Of a DNA stretch of 64,000 bases, positions 26,821-37,140 are shown piece by piece. The number at the start of each line of letters is the position of its first letter. Position 1 is the first letter of the stretch. This stretch comes from Prevotella sp. (lineage in GTDB: Bacteria; Bacteroidota; Bacteroidia; Bacteroidales; Bacteroidaceae). Location: contig JAFULM010000003.1 of NCBI GenBank assembly GCA_017483185.1, forward strand, positions 1-64,000, in the 5' to 3' direction. The notes beneath the pieces are model-generated. The model was given only the letters and a program-made list of their open reading frames with translations. It was not told the origin of the DNA and ran no database searches. The position numbers were made by a program, and so were the translations under genes.

Positions 26821-26988
26821 ATTCATGATGGGGATTGCAATGATGCTTCCATTCCAAGTCTCGAAAGAATCAGATCCTTTTTTATTGGATTTGCAACAAA
26901 AAGCGGTTGGAGAAACCCTATCAGACAGCAAACACCTCTGTATTCCATATTTTTTTGCTTTTAATAATACTCTTTGCGATTATTTTAT

Positions 26989-26996
26989 TACCTTTG
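26989..26996 (+). promoter_or_regulatory. -7 box for the nuo operon
   Basis: TACCTTTG, 45 bases before the nuoA start. The -33 region is AT-rich without an exact TTTG at the ideal distance. Confidence 0.5.
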
Positions 26997-27041
26997 CACC
27001 GCTTTTTACGGCGTACAAATTTGTAATATTATAGTATTTTT

Positions 27042-27392
27042 ATGTATTTTATCTTGTTACTTACCGTTTTCATAACGGCTATTGTACTGGTAGCAGCGGC
27101 CTATGTAATCGCGAAACTCATCGGCCCGCGCTCATATAACAAGGTAAAAGGCGAGCCATTCGAGTGTGGTATTCCTACCCGCGGTTCGTCTTGGTTACCT
27201 ATGTCTGTGGGCTACTACCTGTTCGCTATTCTATTCCTCATGTTCGACGTGGAGACAGTCTTTCTGTATCCTTGGGCAGTGGTAGTAAAGGAGTTCGGTG
27301 CGATGGCTCTGCTGAGCATCGGTTTCTTCCTGTTGGTACTTGTATTTGGCCTGGCATACGCCTGGCGGAAAGGAGCGTTGGAATGGAAGTGA
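27042..27392 (+). CDS. nuoA: NADH-quinone oxidoreductase subunit A
   Basis: 116-residue membrane subunit with three helices; [25 protein letters not shown] carries the conserved acidic/cysteine loop that contacts the quinone channel, and [16 protein letters not shown] the conserved second-helix region. First gene of the nuo operon; its stop overlaps the nuoB start by 10 bases. Confidence 0.95.
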   Translation: MYFILLLTVFITAIVLVAAAYVIAKLIGPRSYNKVKGEPFECGIPTRGSSWLPMSVGYYLFAILFLMFDVETVFLYPWAVVVKEFGAMALLSIGFFLLVLVFGLAYAWRKGALEWK

Positions 27393-27997
27393 GAAAGCCG
27401 CATATCAAGAGTATTCCTTACGAAGAGTTTAAGGATAACGAGGCTCTCGAAAAGATTGTCAATGAGCTTCATGAAGGTGGTGTAGATGTGTTTGTCGGTT
27501 CGCTCGATCAGGCCATCAACTGGGGACGCAGCAACTCGCTGTGGTCTCTGACGTTTGCGACGAGCTGCTGCGGTATCGAGTTTATGGCTGTGGGATGTGC
27601 CCGTTATGACTTCGCCCGTTTCGGATTCGAGGTTACGCGCAACTCTCCCCGTCAGGCAGACCTCATCATGTGTGCCGGAACGATTACGCACAAGATGGCT
27701 CCGGTACTGAAGCGTCTATACGACGAGATGGCCGAACCGAAGTATGTCGTTGCCGTCGGTGGTTGCGCCATTTCCGGCGGTCCGTTCAAGAGCAGCTATC
27801 ACGTAGTGAAAGGCATTGAGGAAATTGTGCCGGTGGACGTGTTCGTGCCCGGTTGTCCTCCGCGTCCGGAGGCTATCCTCTACGGTATGATGCAGCTGCA
27901 GCGTAAGGTGAAGATTGAGAAATTCTTCGGAGGCCGCAACCACAAGGAGAAAAAACCGGTGGTCGTGACTAACGTACCCGAGGACTTTAATAAATAA
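27383..27997 (+). CDS. nuoB: NADH-quinone oxidoreductase subunit B
   Basis: 204-residue peripheral subunit that holds the terminal [4Fe-4S] cluster N2. [10 protein letters not shown] supplies the tandem cysteines, GGCAISGG and [11 protein letters not shown] the other two. Start MEVRKPH at 27383 lies inside the end of nuoA, in line with translational coupling; the longer open frame from 27164 is a shadow of nuoA. Followed 17 bases later by nuoCD. Confidence 0.96.
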   Translation: MEVRKPHIKSIPYEEFKDNEALEKIVNELHEGGVDVFVGSLDQAINWGRSNSLWSLTFATSCCGIEFMAVGCARYDFARFGFEVTRNSPRQADLIMCAGTITHKMAPVLKRLYDEMAEPKYVVAVGGCAISGGPFKSSYHVVKGIEEIVPVDVFVPGCPPRPEAILYGMMQLQRKVKIEKFFGGRNHKEKKPVVVTNVPEDFNK

Positions 27998-28014
27998 TTA
28001 AGGAAGACGAAACG

Positions 28015-29583
28015 ATGAAATTAGAAAACAGACAATTCGAATTGAATGTGTTTGCCGCAGAGATGGCAAAACTGAAGAACGAAAAGCATTTCGACTTCCT
28101 TGTGACTATCGTCGGTGAGGATTTCGGCGAGGAAGGACTCGGATGTATCTACATCCTTGAAAACACGAAGACGCACGATCGCATGAGTGTGAAGGCTGTT
28201 AATGCCGACCGCAACGAGCCTTATATCCCCACGGTGATGCACTTGTGGAAGAGCGCCGAGATTCTGGAGCGCGAGGTCTACGACTTCTTCGGCATCAGGT
28301 TTACAGGCCATAAGGACATGCGTCGCCTCTATCTGCGCTCGGATTTTCAGGGTTATCCTTTCCGCAAGGATTACGACATGAGTGCTGAGAACAACAAGTA
28401 TGTGCTGACGGATGACCCCGAGCCCGACTATACTTTCGAGTATAACCTCAATAAAGATGGTAAGCTCGTGGCTACGAAACGTCCGCTGTTCGGCGACGAC
28501 GACTATGTCATCAATATCGGACCGCAGCACCCTGCCACACACGGTGTGCTACGTCTGCAGACCGTGCTCGACGGTGAGACAATCAAGAAGATCTATCCCC
28601 ATTGCGGATACATCCACCGCGGCATCGAGAAGATGTGCGAGAGCTACACCTATCCGCAGACGCTGGCCCTGACAGACCGTATGGACTACTTGAGCGCAAT
28701 GATGAACCGTCACGCCCTCTGTTCTGTCATCGAGGAGGCTATGGGCGTGGAGTTGACCGACCGCATCAAGTATATCCGCACGATTATGGACGAGTTGCAG
28801 CGTCTGGACAGTCACTTGCTGTTCTACGGATGCTGCGCGCAGGACCTTGGAGCGCTGACAGCATTTATATATGGTATGCGCGACCGTGAGCAGGTGCTCA
28901 ACGTCATGGAGGAGACCACCGGCGGACGTCTGATTCAGAACTATTACCGCATCGGCGGATGTCAGGAAGACATCGACCCCAACTTCGTTCAGAACGTGAA
29001 GAAGCTGTGTGCCTATATGAAGCCGATGTTCCAGGAGTATCGCGATATTTTCACCGGAAACGTCATCCTGCAGAACCGTTTCAAGAACGTCGGCAAGCTC
29101 TCTATGGAAGATGCTATCAGCTACGGATGTACCGGTGGTACGGGCCGTGCGACGGGATGGCGTAACGACGTGCGCAAGAACCACCCTTACGATATGTACG
29201 GCAAGGTCGACTTTGACGAAATCACCTATCAGAACGGCGACTGTTTCGACCGCTACATGGTCCGTATGGACGAGATGGAGCAGAGCATCCGCATCATCGA
29301 GCAGCTCATCGACAACATCCCCGCCGGTGACTTCTATATCAAGCAGAAGCCCATCATCAAGGTTCCCGAGGGACAGTGGTACACGTCGTGTGAGGGTAGC
29401 CGTGGTGAAATCGGTGTTTATCTCGACTCAAAGGGCGACAAGAGTCCTTACCGCCTGAAGTTCCGTCCGATGGGTCTGCCGCTGGTATCGGCGATGGACG
29501 AGTTGCTGCGCGGTGAGAAGATTGCCGACTTGATAGCTGTGGGCGCTACGTTAGATTATGTAATTCCTGATATTGACAGATAA
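28015..29583 (+). CDS. nuoCD: NADH-quinone oxidoreductase fused subunits C/D
   Basis: 522 residues. The C domain occupies about 1-130 (SAEILEREVYDFFGIRFTGH is the NuoC signature) and the D domain about 165-522 (INIGPQHPATHGVLR signature; YVDHRGIEKMCE-like region here GYIHRGIEKMCESY). The fusion is usual in Bacteroidota and enterobacteria. D forms part of the quinone pocket next to cluster N2. The ending MDELLRGEKIADLIAVGATLDYVIPDIDR matches the conserved terminal GS.D.V..DIDR pattern in position, with A/TLDY variation. Confidence 0.95.
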   Translation: MKLENRQFELNVFAAEMAKLKNEKHFDFLVTIVGEDFGEEGLGCIYILENTKTHDRMSVKAVNADRNEPYIPTVMHLWKSAEILEREVYDFFGIRFTGHKDMRRLYLRSDFQGYPFRKDYDMSAENNKYVLTDDPEPDYTFEYNLNKDGKLVATKRPLFGDDDYVINIGPQHPATHGVLRLQTVLDGETIKKIYPHCGYIHRGIEKMCESYTYPQTLALTDRMDYLSAMMNRHALCSVIEEAMGVELTDRIKYIRTIMDELQRLDSHLLFYGCCAQDLGALTAFIYGMRDREQVLNVMEETTGGRLIQNYYRIGGCQEDIDPNFVQNVKKLCAYMKPMFQEYRDIFTGNVILQNRFKNVGKLSMEDAISYGCTGGTGRATGWRNDVRKNHPYDMYGKVDFDEITYQNGDCFDRYMVRMDEMEQSIRIIEQLIDNIPAGDFYIKQKPIIKVPEGQWYTSCEGSRGEIGVYLDSKGDKSPYRLKFRPMGLPLVSAMDELLRGEKIADLIAVGATLDYVIPDIDR

Positions 29584-29590
29584 TTAAGTT

Positions 29591-30679
29591 ATGTTTGATT
29601 TTAGTATAGTAACAACGTGGTTCGACAGTCTCCTTCGCGAGACCCTCGGTCTTGGCGACTTCCTGTCGATACTCATAGAGTGCGTAATAGTCGGCGTCTT
29701 TATTCTCGCAGCCTACGCCATGCTGGCCATCGTGCTCATTTTCATGGAGCGCAAAGTTTGTGCCTATTTCCAGTGCCGCCTCGGCCCGATGCGTGTCGGT
29801 CCTTGGGGCGTGTTCCAGGTGTTTGCCGACGTATTGAAGATGCTCCAGAAGGAGATATTCTTCGTTGACAAAGCGGACAAGATGCTTTATCTTGTAGCTC
29901 CGTTTTTGGTGCTCATCGCTTCTGTCGGTACATTCTCATTCATGCCTTGGAACAAGGGCGCTGGCATCCTCGACTTCAACGTTGGCATCTTCCTGCTCAC
30001 GGCCATTTCGAGCATCGGTGTTGTCGGTGTATTCCTTGCGGGATGGGGTTCTAACAACAAGTATAGTGTCGTGTCGGCCATGCGTGGTGCCGTGCAGATG
30101 ATTTCTTACGAAATGTCACTCTGCCTGTGTCTTATCACAGCTGTCGTTCTGACCGGAACAATGCAGATCAGCGGTATCGTCGAAGCACAGTCGGGAGCCT
30201 TCGGATGGCTCATATTCCAAGGTCATATCCCCGCCATCATCGCTTTCCTCGTATTCCTCGTGGCAGGAAATGCCGAGGCCAACCGTGGTCCGTTTGACCT
30301 TCCTGAGGCTGAAAGCGAGTTGACAGCAGGTTATCACACTGAATATTCGGGTATGGGCTTCGGCTTCTTCTATCTCGCCGAATATCTCAATATGTTTGTT
30401 ATAGCCGGTGTAGCCACGACAGTGTTCCTCGGCGGATGGATGCCTATCCACGTTGGAATCGAAGGATTTGACGCCGTGATGGACTATATCCCCGGCATCG
30501 TGTGGTTCCTCGGCAAGGCTTTTGCCCTTGTGTGGGTGCTGCTCTGGATACGTTGGTCGTTCCCGCGTTTGCGCATTGACCAGATACTGAAGCTCGAGTG
30601 GAAATATCTCATGCCGTTGTCACTGCTTAACCTTGTGCTCATGACCATCATCGTGGCACTTGGATGGTATATTAAATAA
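29591..30679 (+). CDS. nuoH: NADH-quinone oxidoreductase subunit H
   Basis: 362-residue membrane subunit with eight helices that docks the hydrophilic arm and lines the quinone channel. FMERKVCAYFQCRLGPMRVG and NRGPFDLPEAESELTAGYHT are the diagnostic conserved loops, complete with their acidic residues. Seven bases after nuoCD. Confidence 0.96.
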   Translation: MFDFSIVTTWFDSLLRETLGLGDFLSILIECVIVGVFILAAYAMLAIVLIFMERKVCAYFQCRLGPMRVGPWGVFQVFADVLKMLQKEIFFVDKADKMLYLVAPFLVLIASVGTFSFMPWNKGAGILDFNVGIFLLTAISSIGVVGVFLAGWGSNNKYSVVSAMRGAVQMISYEMSLCLCLITAVVLTGTMQISGIVEAQSGAFGWLIFQGHIPAIIAFLVFLVAGNAEANRGPFDLPEAESELTAGYHTEYSGMGFGFFYLAEYLNMFVIAGVATTVFLGGWMPIHVGIEGFDAVMDYIPGIVWFLGKAFALVWVLLWIRWSFPRLRIDQILKLEWKYLMPLSLLNLVLMTIIVALGWYIK

Positions 30680-30713
30680 TGTGGAACGGCCGAATTATCA
30701 AATTCATCAGACA

Positions 30714-31241
30714 ATGGAAAATAACAATTCATATTTCGGAGGAGCAGTGAAAGGCGTGAAGTCGCTGCTCACCGGTCTGGGAGTCACCATGAAGGAGTAC
30801 TTCATCCCGAAGGTGACCGAACAGTATCCGGAAAACCGCAAGACCACGTTGCATGTGTCAGAGCGTCATCGTGGACGCCTCGTCATGCCGCATGACGCAG
30901 AGGGTAATCACAAGTGCATTGCCTGTACGCTGTGCGAAAAGGCATGTCCCAACGGCACAATCAAGATTACGTCGGAGATGCGTGAGACGGAAGACGGCAA
31001 GAAAAAGAAGTTTTTGACCGACTATCAGTATGACCTTGGCGACTGCATGTTCTGCCAGCTCTGCGTGAACGTTTGTCCTCAGGACGCTATCAAATTTACG
31101 AATGATTTCGAGAATTCAACCTTTGAACGCAACTCGTTAGTGCTTCACCTCGACAAGGAGTTGAACTATGAGCCGTCACTGCCTAACATCATTGATGGCG
31201 GTGCACCAATCGAAATCGGTAAGTGGAACACTAAAAAATAA
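30714..31241 (+). CDS. nuoI: NADH-quinone oxidoreductase subunit I (ferredoxin-like)
   Basis: 175 residues from MENNNSYFGG, with two [4Fe-4S] motifs, CIACTLCEKACP and CMFCQLCVNVCP, that carry electrons toward cluster N2. The frame is open from 30660 inside nuoH, but the family start fits 30714, 34 bases after the nuoH stop. In this operon, which lacks nuoE, nuoF and nuoG, this subunit is the likely entry point for electrons from a soluble donor. Confidence 0.95.
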   Translation: MENNNSYFGGAVKGVKSLLTGLGVTMKEYFIPKVTEQYPENRKTTLHVSERHRGRLVMPHDAEGNHKCIACTLCEKACPNGTIKITSEMRETEDGKKKKFLTDYQYDLGDCMFCQLCVNVCPQDAIKFTNDFENSTFERNSLVLHLDKELNYEPSLPNIIDGGAPIEIGKWNTKK

Positions 31242-31259
31242 AAGGAGGACGATTGTATT

Positions 31260-31781
31260 ATGGCTAATTTAATAATGTTTGGAATTCTTGCCGTTGTCAT
31301 TCTCGGCTCAGCCGTGATGTGTGTGACGACGACTCGCATTATGCGGGCAGCCACGTTCATGCTGTTCGTCCTCTTCGGAGTGGCCGGACTCTACTTCCTG
31401 CTCGACTATACTTATCTTGGCGCGGCCCAGATCAGCGTTTATGCCGGTGGCGTGACCATGATTTATGTGTTTGCCATCCAGCTCGTTGGCAAGCGCACGC
31501 TGCAGGGCATCGTGGAGCGTGTCAAGTGTAGTCGCGCCCTTTGTGGAGCCGGAGTGTCGCTTGTGGGCTTTGCCGTTGTGGTTCTTGTTCTGCTTAAGAA
31601 CGAGTTCATCTGCAATGCGTGTGGCACGGCAGACACGGAAGTGCCGATGAAAGTCATTGGACAGTCTCTGCTCGGCAGCGACAAATATCAGTATGTGCTT
31701 CCGTTCGAGTTCATCTCTGTATTCCTGCTTGCATGTATTATCGGAGGTATTGTAGTATCAAGAAAAGAAGAGGAGAATTAA
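31260..31781 (+). CDS. nuoJ: NADH-quinone oxidoreductase subunit J
   Basis: 173-residue membrane subunit with five helices; MRAATFMLFVLFGVAGLYFL and GAAQISVYAGGVTMIYVFAI are the NuoJ signature regions (the latter with the pi-bulge helix). 18 bases after nuoI and 3 before nuoK. Confidence 0.95.
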   Translation: MANLIMFGILAVVILGSAVMCVTTTRIMRAATFMLFVLFGVAGLYFLLDYTYLGAAQISVYAGGVTMIYVFAIQLVGKRTLQGIVERVKCSRALCGAGVSLVGFAVVVLVLLKNEFICNACGTADTEVPMKVIGQSLLGSDKYQYVLPFEFISVFLLACIIGGIVVSRKEEEN

Positions 31782-31784
31782 TTT

Positions 31785-32093
31785 ATGGTACCAGTAGAAT
31801 GTTATTTTGTGCTTAGCGCACTGTTGTTCTTCATCGGCGTGTTCGGTTTCGTTACCCGCCGCAACCTGATAGCCATGCTCATCTCCATCGAGCTTGTGCT
31901 CAATGCCGTCGATCTCAATTTCGCAGCATTCAACCGTTTGCTCTTCCCCGGAGAGTTCGAGGGATTCTTTATGACCCTGTTCTCCATCGGAGTGAGCGCT
32001 GCTGAAAGTGCGGTGGCTATCGCGATAATTATCAATGTTTACCGTAATTTCCACAGCGATCAGGTGAACAGTATTGAAAACATGAAATTTTAA
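31785..32093 (+). CDS. nuoK: NADH-quinone oxidoreductase subunit K
   Basis: 102 residues, three helices. The two conserved intramembrane glutamates of the ion path are present, one in MLISIELVLNAVDLNF and one in AAESAVAIAI. Tightly packed between nuoJ and nuoL. Confidence 0.96.
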   Translation: MVPVECYFVLSALLFFIGVFGFVTRRNLIAMLISIELVLNAVDLNFAAFNRLLFPGEFEGFFMTLFSIGVSAAESAVAIAIIINVYRNFHSDQVNSIENMKF

Positions 32094-32101
32094 TGTGAGT
32101 T

Positions 32102-34093
32102 ATGGATTATAGTTTTGTATTTCTTATACTCCTTCTGCCGCTGCTCTCATTCATCGTCTTGGGATTGGCTGGCATGAAGATGTCGCATAAGACTGCCGGA
32201 CTCATCGGTACTACATCGCTTGGAATAGTGACCGTGCTGTCTTATTATACCGCCTTCTGCTATTTCACGGCAGAGCGTGGGGTCGACGGAACGTTTGCGA
32301 CGTTGGTTCCCTACAACTTCACATGGTTGCCGCTCGGAAGTCTCAACTTTGACCTTGGCATCCTCCTCGATCCTATTTCGGTGATGATGCTTATCGTGAT
32401 AAGCACAGTCAGCCTGATGGTACATATCTATTCATTCGGCTATATGCACGGTGAGAAGGGCTTTCAGCGTTACTACGCTTTCCTGAGTCTCTTCACGATG
32501 TCTATGCTCGGACTCGTTGTTGCCACCAACATCTTCCAGATGTATCTCTTCTGGGAGCTTGTGGGAGTCAGCTCTTATCTGCTCATCGGATTCTATTATC
32601 CGCTTCAGGCCGCAGTCTCAGCTTCAAAGAAGGCGTTCATCGTTACACGCTTTGCTGATATGTTCTTCCTTATCGGTATCCTTATCTTCGGTTACTACAC
32701 AGGTTCGTTCAGCTTCTCGTTTGCCGGTGACGTAGTGATGGCCGACGGTACTGCTCCGTTTATCCCCGTTGACGTGATGAAGGCGGTCACTGCAGGCGGC
32801 TTTATCCTGCCCACGGCCCTCGTTCTGATGTTCATTGGTGGTGCCGGCAAAAGTGCGATGTTCCCGTTGCACATCTGGTTGCCCGATGCAATGGAAGGCC
32901 CGACCCCTGTCAGTGCCCTTATCCATGCCGCTACGATGGTTGTTGCCGGTGTGTTCCAGATTGCGCGTCTGTTCCCCTTGTGGGTTGAGTATGCTCCCGG
33001 CCAGATGAGTATCGTTGTATGGGTAGGTGTGTTCACTGCTTTCTATGCAGCTGCTGTGGCTTGTGCCCAGAGCGATATCAAGCGTGTGCTTGCTTTCTCC
33101 ACTATCTCTCAGATAGCTTTTATGATGGTGGCTCTTGGCGTCTGCCTGCCCGGCCATCACGGTGCTGTGCTTGACAATCATGCACAGCTCGGTTATATGG
33201 CATCCATGTTCCACCTGTTCACACACGCCATGTTCAAGGCTTGTCTGTTCCTCGGTGCCGGATGTATCATCCATGCCGTTCATTCTAACGAGATGTCAAC
33301 GATGGGCGGACTCCGCAAGTATATGCCCATCACGCATATCACATTCCTCATCTCCTGTCTTGCTATTGCAGGTATTCCGTTCTTCTCGGGCTTCAGTTCC
33401 AAGGACGAGATTATTACCGCATGTTTTGCCTATAGCCCCGTTGTCGGTTGGATTATGACCGGCGTGGCCGCCATGACCGCCTTCTACATGTTCCGTCTCT
33501 ACTACGGAATATTCTGGGGAACGGAGAACAAGGAACTCCATGCTCACCACACCCCCCATGAGGCTCCGCTCAACATGACCCTGCCTCTGATTATCCTCTG
33601 CGTTATCACCGTTGGTGTCGGTGTTTACACGACAATCGCCGGTTTTGCAGGATGGAGTGGTAGTTTCGGCAGTTTCGTAACAGCGTCAGGTGCTGAGTAT
33701 AACATCCACTTCGATGTACAGGTAGCTGCGACCAGCACTATCATTGCAATCATCAGCATCGCTCTCGCCACATATATATATAAGGGTGACAAGCAGCCGA
33801 TTGCCGACAAACTCTACAAGATGTTCCCCCGTCTCCATCGTGCAGCCTACAAGCGCTTCTACATGGACGAAGTCTACATGTTTGTCACACACAAGATTAT
33901 CTTCCGTTGCGTCAGCACTCCGATTGCCTGGTTTGACCGTCACGTTATCGACGGCACGTTTGACTTTATGGCGTGGGGAGCTAACGAAGCCGGTGAGACA
34001 ATCCGTCCGTGGCAGAGTGGCGACGTACGCAAGTATGCCGTATGGTTCATTACAGGCACCGTAGCCTTAACATTAGTATTACTTTGCATATAA
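32102..34093 (+). CDS. nuoL: NADH-quinone oxidoreductase subunit L
   Basis: 663-residue antiporter-like subunit with about 15-16 helices including the C-terminal lateral helix. YLFWELVGVSSYLLIGFYY, GAGKSAMFPLHIWLPDAMEG and THAMFKACLFLGAG carry the conserved Glu, Lys and His-Lys residues of the proton path. Normal length. 8 bases after nuoK. Confidence 0.96.
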   Translation: MDYSFVFLILLLPLLSFIVLGLAGMKMSHKTAGLIGTTSLGIVTVLSYYTAFCYFTAERGVDGTFATLVPYNFTWLPLGSLNFDLGILLDPISVMMLIVISTVSLMVHIYSFGYMHGEKGFQRYYAFLSLFTMSMLGLVVATNIFQMYLFWELVGVSSYLLIGFYYPLQAAVSASKKAFIVTRFADMFFLIGILIFGYYTGSFSFSFAGDVVMADGTAPFIPVDVMKAVTAGGFILPTALVLMFIGGAGKSAMFPLHIWLPDAMEGPTPVSALIHAATMVVAGVFQIARLFPLWVEYAPGQMSIVVWVGVFTAFYAAAVACAQSDIKRVLAFSTISQIAFMMVALGVCLPGHHGAVLDNHAQLGYMASMFHLFTHAMFKACLFLGAGCIIHAVHSNEMSTMGGLRKYMPITHITFLISCLAIAGIPFFSGFSSKDEIITACFAYSPVVGWIMTGVAAMTAFYMFRLYYGIFWGTENKELHAHHTPHEAPLNMTLPLIILCVITVGVGVYTTIAGFAGWSGSFGSFVTASGAEYNIHFDVQVAATSTIIAIISIALATYIYKGDKQPIADKLYKMFPRLHRAAYKRFYMDEVYMFVTHKIIFRCVSTPIAWFDRHVIDGTFDFMAWGANEAGETIRPWQSGDVRKYAVWFITGTVALTLVLLCI

Positions 34094-34102
34094 TCAGAAA
34101 AG

Positions 34103-35593
34103 ATGAATATATTAAGTCTATTCGTAGTAATCCCCGTCCTGATGTTGCTCGGCCTTTGGATAGCCCGCAACCTCAATCAGGTTCGTGGTGTGATGGCGGT
34201 CGGTGCTTCATGTTTGCTGGCCCTGTCTATATGGCTGGTGTTCGCGTTCCTTGATATGCGTGAAACTATGCCTGCCGACCAATATCCCATGCTTTTTACA
34301 GCGAGCACGCCTTGGTTTAAGCCATTGAACATAGCTTACGCTGTGGGTGTTGACGGTATCTCGGTGGTGATGTTGCTTCTTTCGAGTATCATCGTGTTCA
34401 CCGGAACATTCGCCTCATGGCAACTCAAACCGCTGACCAAGGAGTATTTCCTTTGGTTCACCCTGCTTTCAACCGGTGTTTACGGATTCTTCATCTGCAC
34501 CGACATGTTCGCCATGTTCATGTTCTATGAGGTTGCCCTCATCCCGATGTACCTTCTTATCGGTGTATGGGGAAGCGGCAACAAGGAGTATGCTGCCATG
34601 AAGCTGACGCTGATGCTCATGGGAGGTTCTGCCCTTCTCATCATCGGTATTCTCGGCATCTACTATTTCAGCGGCGCAACAACGATGAACGTTCAGGAAA
34701 TAGCCGCCATGCACAACATTCCCGTTGATGTACAGAAGATATTCTTCCCGTTCATTTTCATCGGTTTCGGTGTGCTCGGCGCCTTGTTCCCGTTCCACAC
34801 ATGGTCACCCGACGGTCATGCTTCAGCCCCGACGGCCGTGTCAATGCTCCATGCCGGAGTGTTGATGAAGCTCGGTGGTTACGGCTGTTTCCGTGTCGCA
34901 ATGTATCTGCTGCCGGAAGCCGCCCAGGAGTTGGCATGGGTGTTCCTCATCCTCACAACCATCTCTGTGGTCTACGGTGCCCTTTCGGCCTGCGTTCAGA
35001 CCGACCTGAAGTATATCAACGCCTACTCATCAGTGTCCCACTGCGGTCTGGTGCTCTTCGCACTGCTCATGATGACCAAGACATCCTGCACCGGTGCCAT
35101 CCTTCAGATGCTTTCCCACGGTCTTATGACGGCCCTCTTCTTCGCCCTCATCGGTATGATCTATGGCCGTACACATACCCGTGATATCCGCCAGTTGGGT
35201 GGTCTGATGAAGATCATGCCGTTCCTCAGTGTCGGTTATGTCATTGCCGGTCTGGCCAACCTCGGTCTGCCGGGCTTCTCAGGCTTCATCGCCGAGATGA
35301 CCATCTTCGTCGGTTCATTTGAGAATGCCGACATGTTCCATCGTGTGGCCACCATCATCGCATGTACGTCAATCGTCGTTACGGCGGTCTACATCCTGCG
35401 TACCGTTGGTTTCATCCTCTTCGGCAAGGTGACCAATCCTCACTATCTTGAGCTTACCGACGCCACTTGGGATGAGCGTTTATCCGTTTGCTGCCTTATC
35501 TTCTGCGTGGCCGGTCTCGGTTCGTTCCCGTTGTGGGCAAGCAATATCATCACCGATGGCGTGGCACCGATACTCAGCGTAATTAACTTCTAA
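34103..35593 (+). CDS. nuoM: NADH-quinone oxidoreductase subunit M
   Basis: 496-residue antiporter-like subunit. FMFYEVALIPMYLLIGVWG (conserved Glu), LFPFHTWSPDGHASAPTAVS and DLKYINAYSSVSHCGLV (conserved Lys helix) identify NuoM. 9 bases after nuoL, 15 before nuoN. Confidence 0.96.
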   Translation: MNILSLFVVIPVLMLLGLWIARNLNQVRGVMAVGASCLLALSIWLVFAFLDMRETMPADQYPMLFTASTPWFKPLNIAYAVGVDGISVVMLLLSSIIVFTGTFASWQLKPLTKEYFLWFTLLSTGVYGFFICTDMFAMFMFYEVALIPMYLLIGVWGSGNKEYAAMKLTLMLMGGSALLIIGILGIYYFSGATTMNVQEIAAMHNIPVDVQKIFFPFIFIGFGVLGALFPFHTWSPDGHASAPTAVSMLHAGVLMKLGGYGCFRVAMYLLPEAAQELAWVFLILTTISVVYGALSACVQTDLKYINAYSSVSHCGLVLFALLMMTKTSCTGAILQMLSHGLMTALFFALIGMIYGRTHTRDIRQLGGLMKIMPFLSVGYVIAGLANLGLPGFSGFIAEMTIFVGSFENADMFHRVATIIACTSIVVTAVYILRTVGFILFGKVTNPHYLELTDATWDERLSVCCLIFCVAGLGSFPLWASNIITDGVAPILSVINF

Positions 35594-35608
35594 AAATTAT
35601 CAGGACAA

Positions 35609-37039
35609 ATGGATTACAGTCAATTCTTAAATATGCTGCCGGAAGCCACACTGATGGCTATCCTGGTAATAGTATTCGTTGTTGATTTCGTATTCAAGAA
35701 CTGCGAACGGAAACATTCGGCACTCTATATGGTCACCGGTCTGCTCATGCTGGCCCAGATAGCTCCGTGCGCAATCGTTGAGCCGACATCGGCTTTTGGC
35801 GGTCTTTATGTGACGAATGAGTCTGTCAACGTGATGAAACTCATCCTCACCGCCGGCACGCTCATAGTGGTCATCATGGCCCAGCCTTGGCTGACGCGTG
35901 ACGACGTGAAAAATAAGGAAGGCGAGTTCTATATGCTTATCGTCTCAACACTGCTCGGTATGTATATGATGATGTCTTCAGGACATTTCCTCATGTTCTT
36001 CCTCGGTCTTGAGATGGCTTCCGTGCCTATGGCATGTCTCGTCGCTTTCGACAAAATGAAGAAAAACTCAGCCGAGGGTGCCGCCAAGTTCATCCTTACG
36101 GCCACGTTCTCCAGCGGCGTGATGCTCTACGGTATATCGTTCATCTACGGCGCCGTCGGCACACTCTACTTTGATGACGTCGCAGCTCAGATCACGACAT
36201 CTCCCCTCACCATCATGGGTCTCGTGTTCTTCTTCAGTGGACTCGGCTTCAAGATTTCCCTCGTGCCGTTCCACTTCTGGACAGCTGACACCTATCAGGG
36301 AGCGCCCACAGCCGTCACCGGCTATCTCAGCGTGATATCAAAGGGAGCAGCCACGCTTACCCTCATGATGATACTCTGCAAGGTGTTCGCTCCGATGATT
36401 GACTATTGGGAATACCTGCTTTACATCGTTATCGTGCTCACCATCACCATCGGCAACCTGTTTGCCATACGGCAGAACGAGCTCAAGCGCTTCATGGCGT
36501 TCAGCTCAATCTCTCAGGCCGGTTACATCATGCTTGCCGCAGTTGGCGCCAGCACGACCGGTGTTGCCGCACTGACCTACTACGTGCTTGTCTATGTGGT
36601 GGCCAACATGAGCGTCTTCACCGTGATCAGCGTTGTCGAACAAAACTGTGGCGGCACGACAAAGATGAACAGCTACGACGGTCTCTATCAGACCAACCCC
36701 AAGCTGGCTCTCCTCATGACGCTGGCCCTGTTCTCCCTCGCCGGTATCCCGCCGTTCGCAGGTATGTTCAGCAAGTTCTTCGTCTTCATGGCTGCGGCCG
36801 AACAGGGTTCCTTCTGGGCCTACTTCGTGGTGTTCATCGCTTTGATCAATACCGTGGTCAGCCTCTACTACTATCTGCTCATCGTCAAGGCCATGTACAT
36901 CAAGCCGTCAGAAACTCCGCTGCCAACGTTCCGCAGTGACTATGACAGTCGTCTGGCTCTGACGCTTTGCACCGCCGGCATTGTTGCTTTCGGCGTGTTC
37001 AGCTGTGTCTATGAGTGGATTGCCGCAGCGGCCAACTGA
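35609..37039 (+). CDS. nuoN: NADH-quinone oxidoreductase subunit N
   Basis: 476-residue antiporter-like subunit with about 14 helices; [37 protein letters not shown] and [19 protein letters not shown] are the conserved proton-path blocks. Last gene of the operon, followed after 28 bases by a strong terminator. No nuoE, nuoF or nuoG is present in the operon. Confidence 0.96.
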   Translation: MDYSQFLNMLPEATLMAILVIVFVVDFVFKNCERKHSALYMVTGLLMLAQIAPCAIVEPTSAFGGLYVTNESVNVMKLILTAGTLIVVIMAQPWLTRDDVKNKEGEFYMLIVSTLLGMYMMMSSGHFLMFFLGLEMASVPMACLVAFDKMKKNSAEGAAKFILTATFSSGVMLYGISFIYGAVGTLYFDDVAAQITTSPLTIMGLVFFFSGLGFKISLVPFHFWTADTYQGAPTAVTGYLSVISKGAATLTLMMILCKVFAPMIDYWEYLLYIVIVLTITIGNLFAIRQNELKRFMAFSSISQAGYIMLAAVGASTTGVAALTYYVLVYVVANMSVFTVISVVEQNCGGTTKMNSYDGLYQTNPKLALLMTLALFSLAGIPPFAGMFSKFFVFMAAAEQGSFWAYFVVFIALINTVVSLYYYLLIVKAMYIKPSETPLPTFRSDYDSRLALTLCTAGIVAFGVFSCVYEWIAAAAN

Positions 37040-37066
37040 CAACAAATTTTATTCACTGAATATATA

Positions 37067-37127
37067 AGAAAAGCGGATCATACGGAAATCTCCTTGCGGG
37101 AAGCCGTATGGTCCGCTTTCTTTTTTA
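37067..37127 (+). terminator. Rho-independent terminator of the nuo operon
   Basis: Arms 37067-37085 and 37104-37121 (core AAGCGGA/TCCGCTT with CATACGG/CCGTATG) close an 18 base loop and run into six Ts. The right arm contains the ATG at 37108 that begins the longest comEC frame. Confidence 0.88.
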
Positions 37128-37140
37128 TCGAGTCTGCCAC

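Noticed and set aside
26804..27034. 76-residue ORF before nuoA
   Set aside because: Covers the nuo -7 box and is AT-rich without family match.
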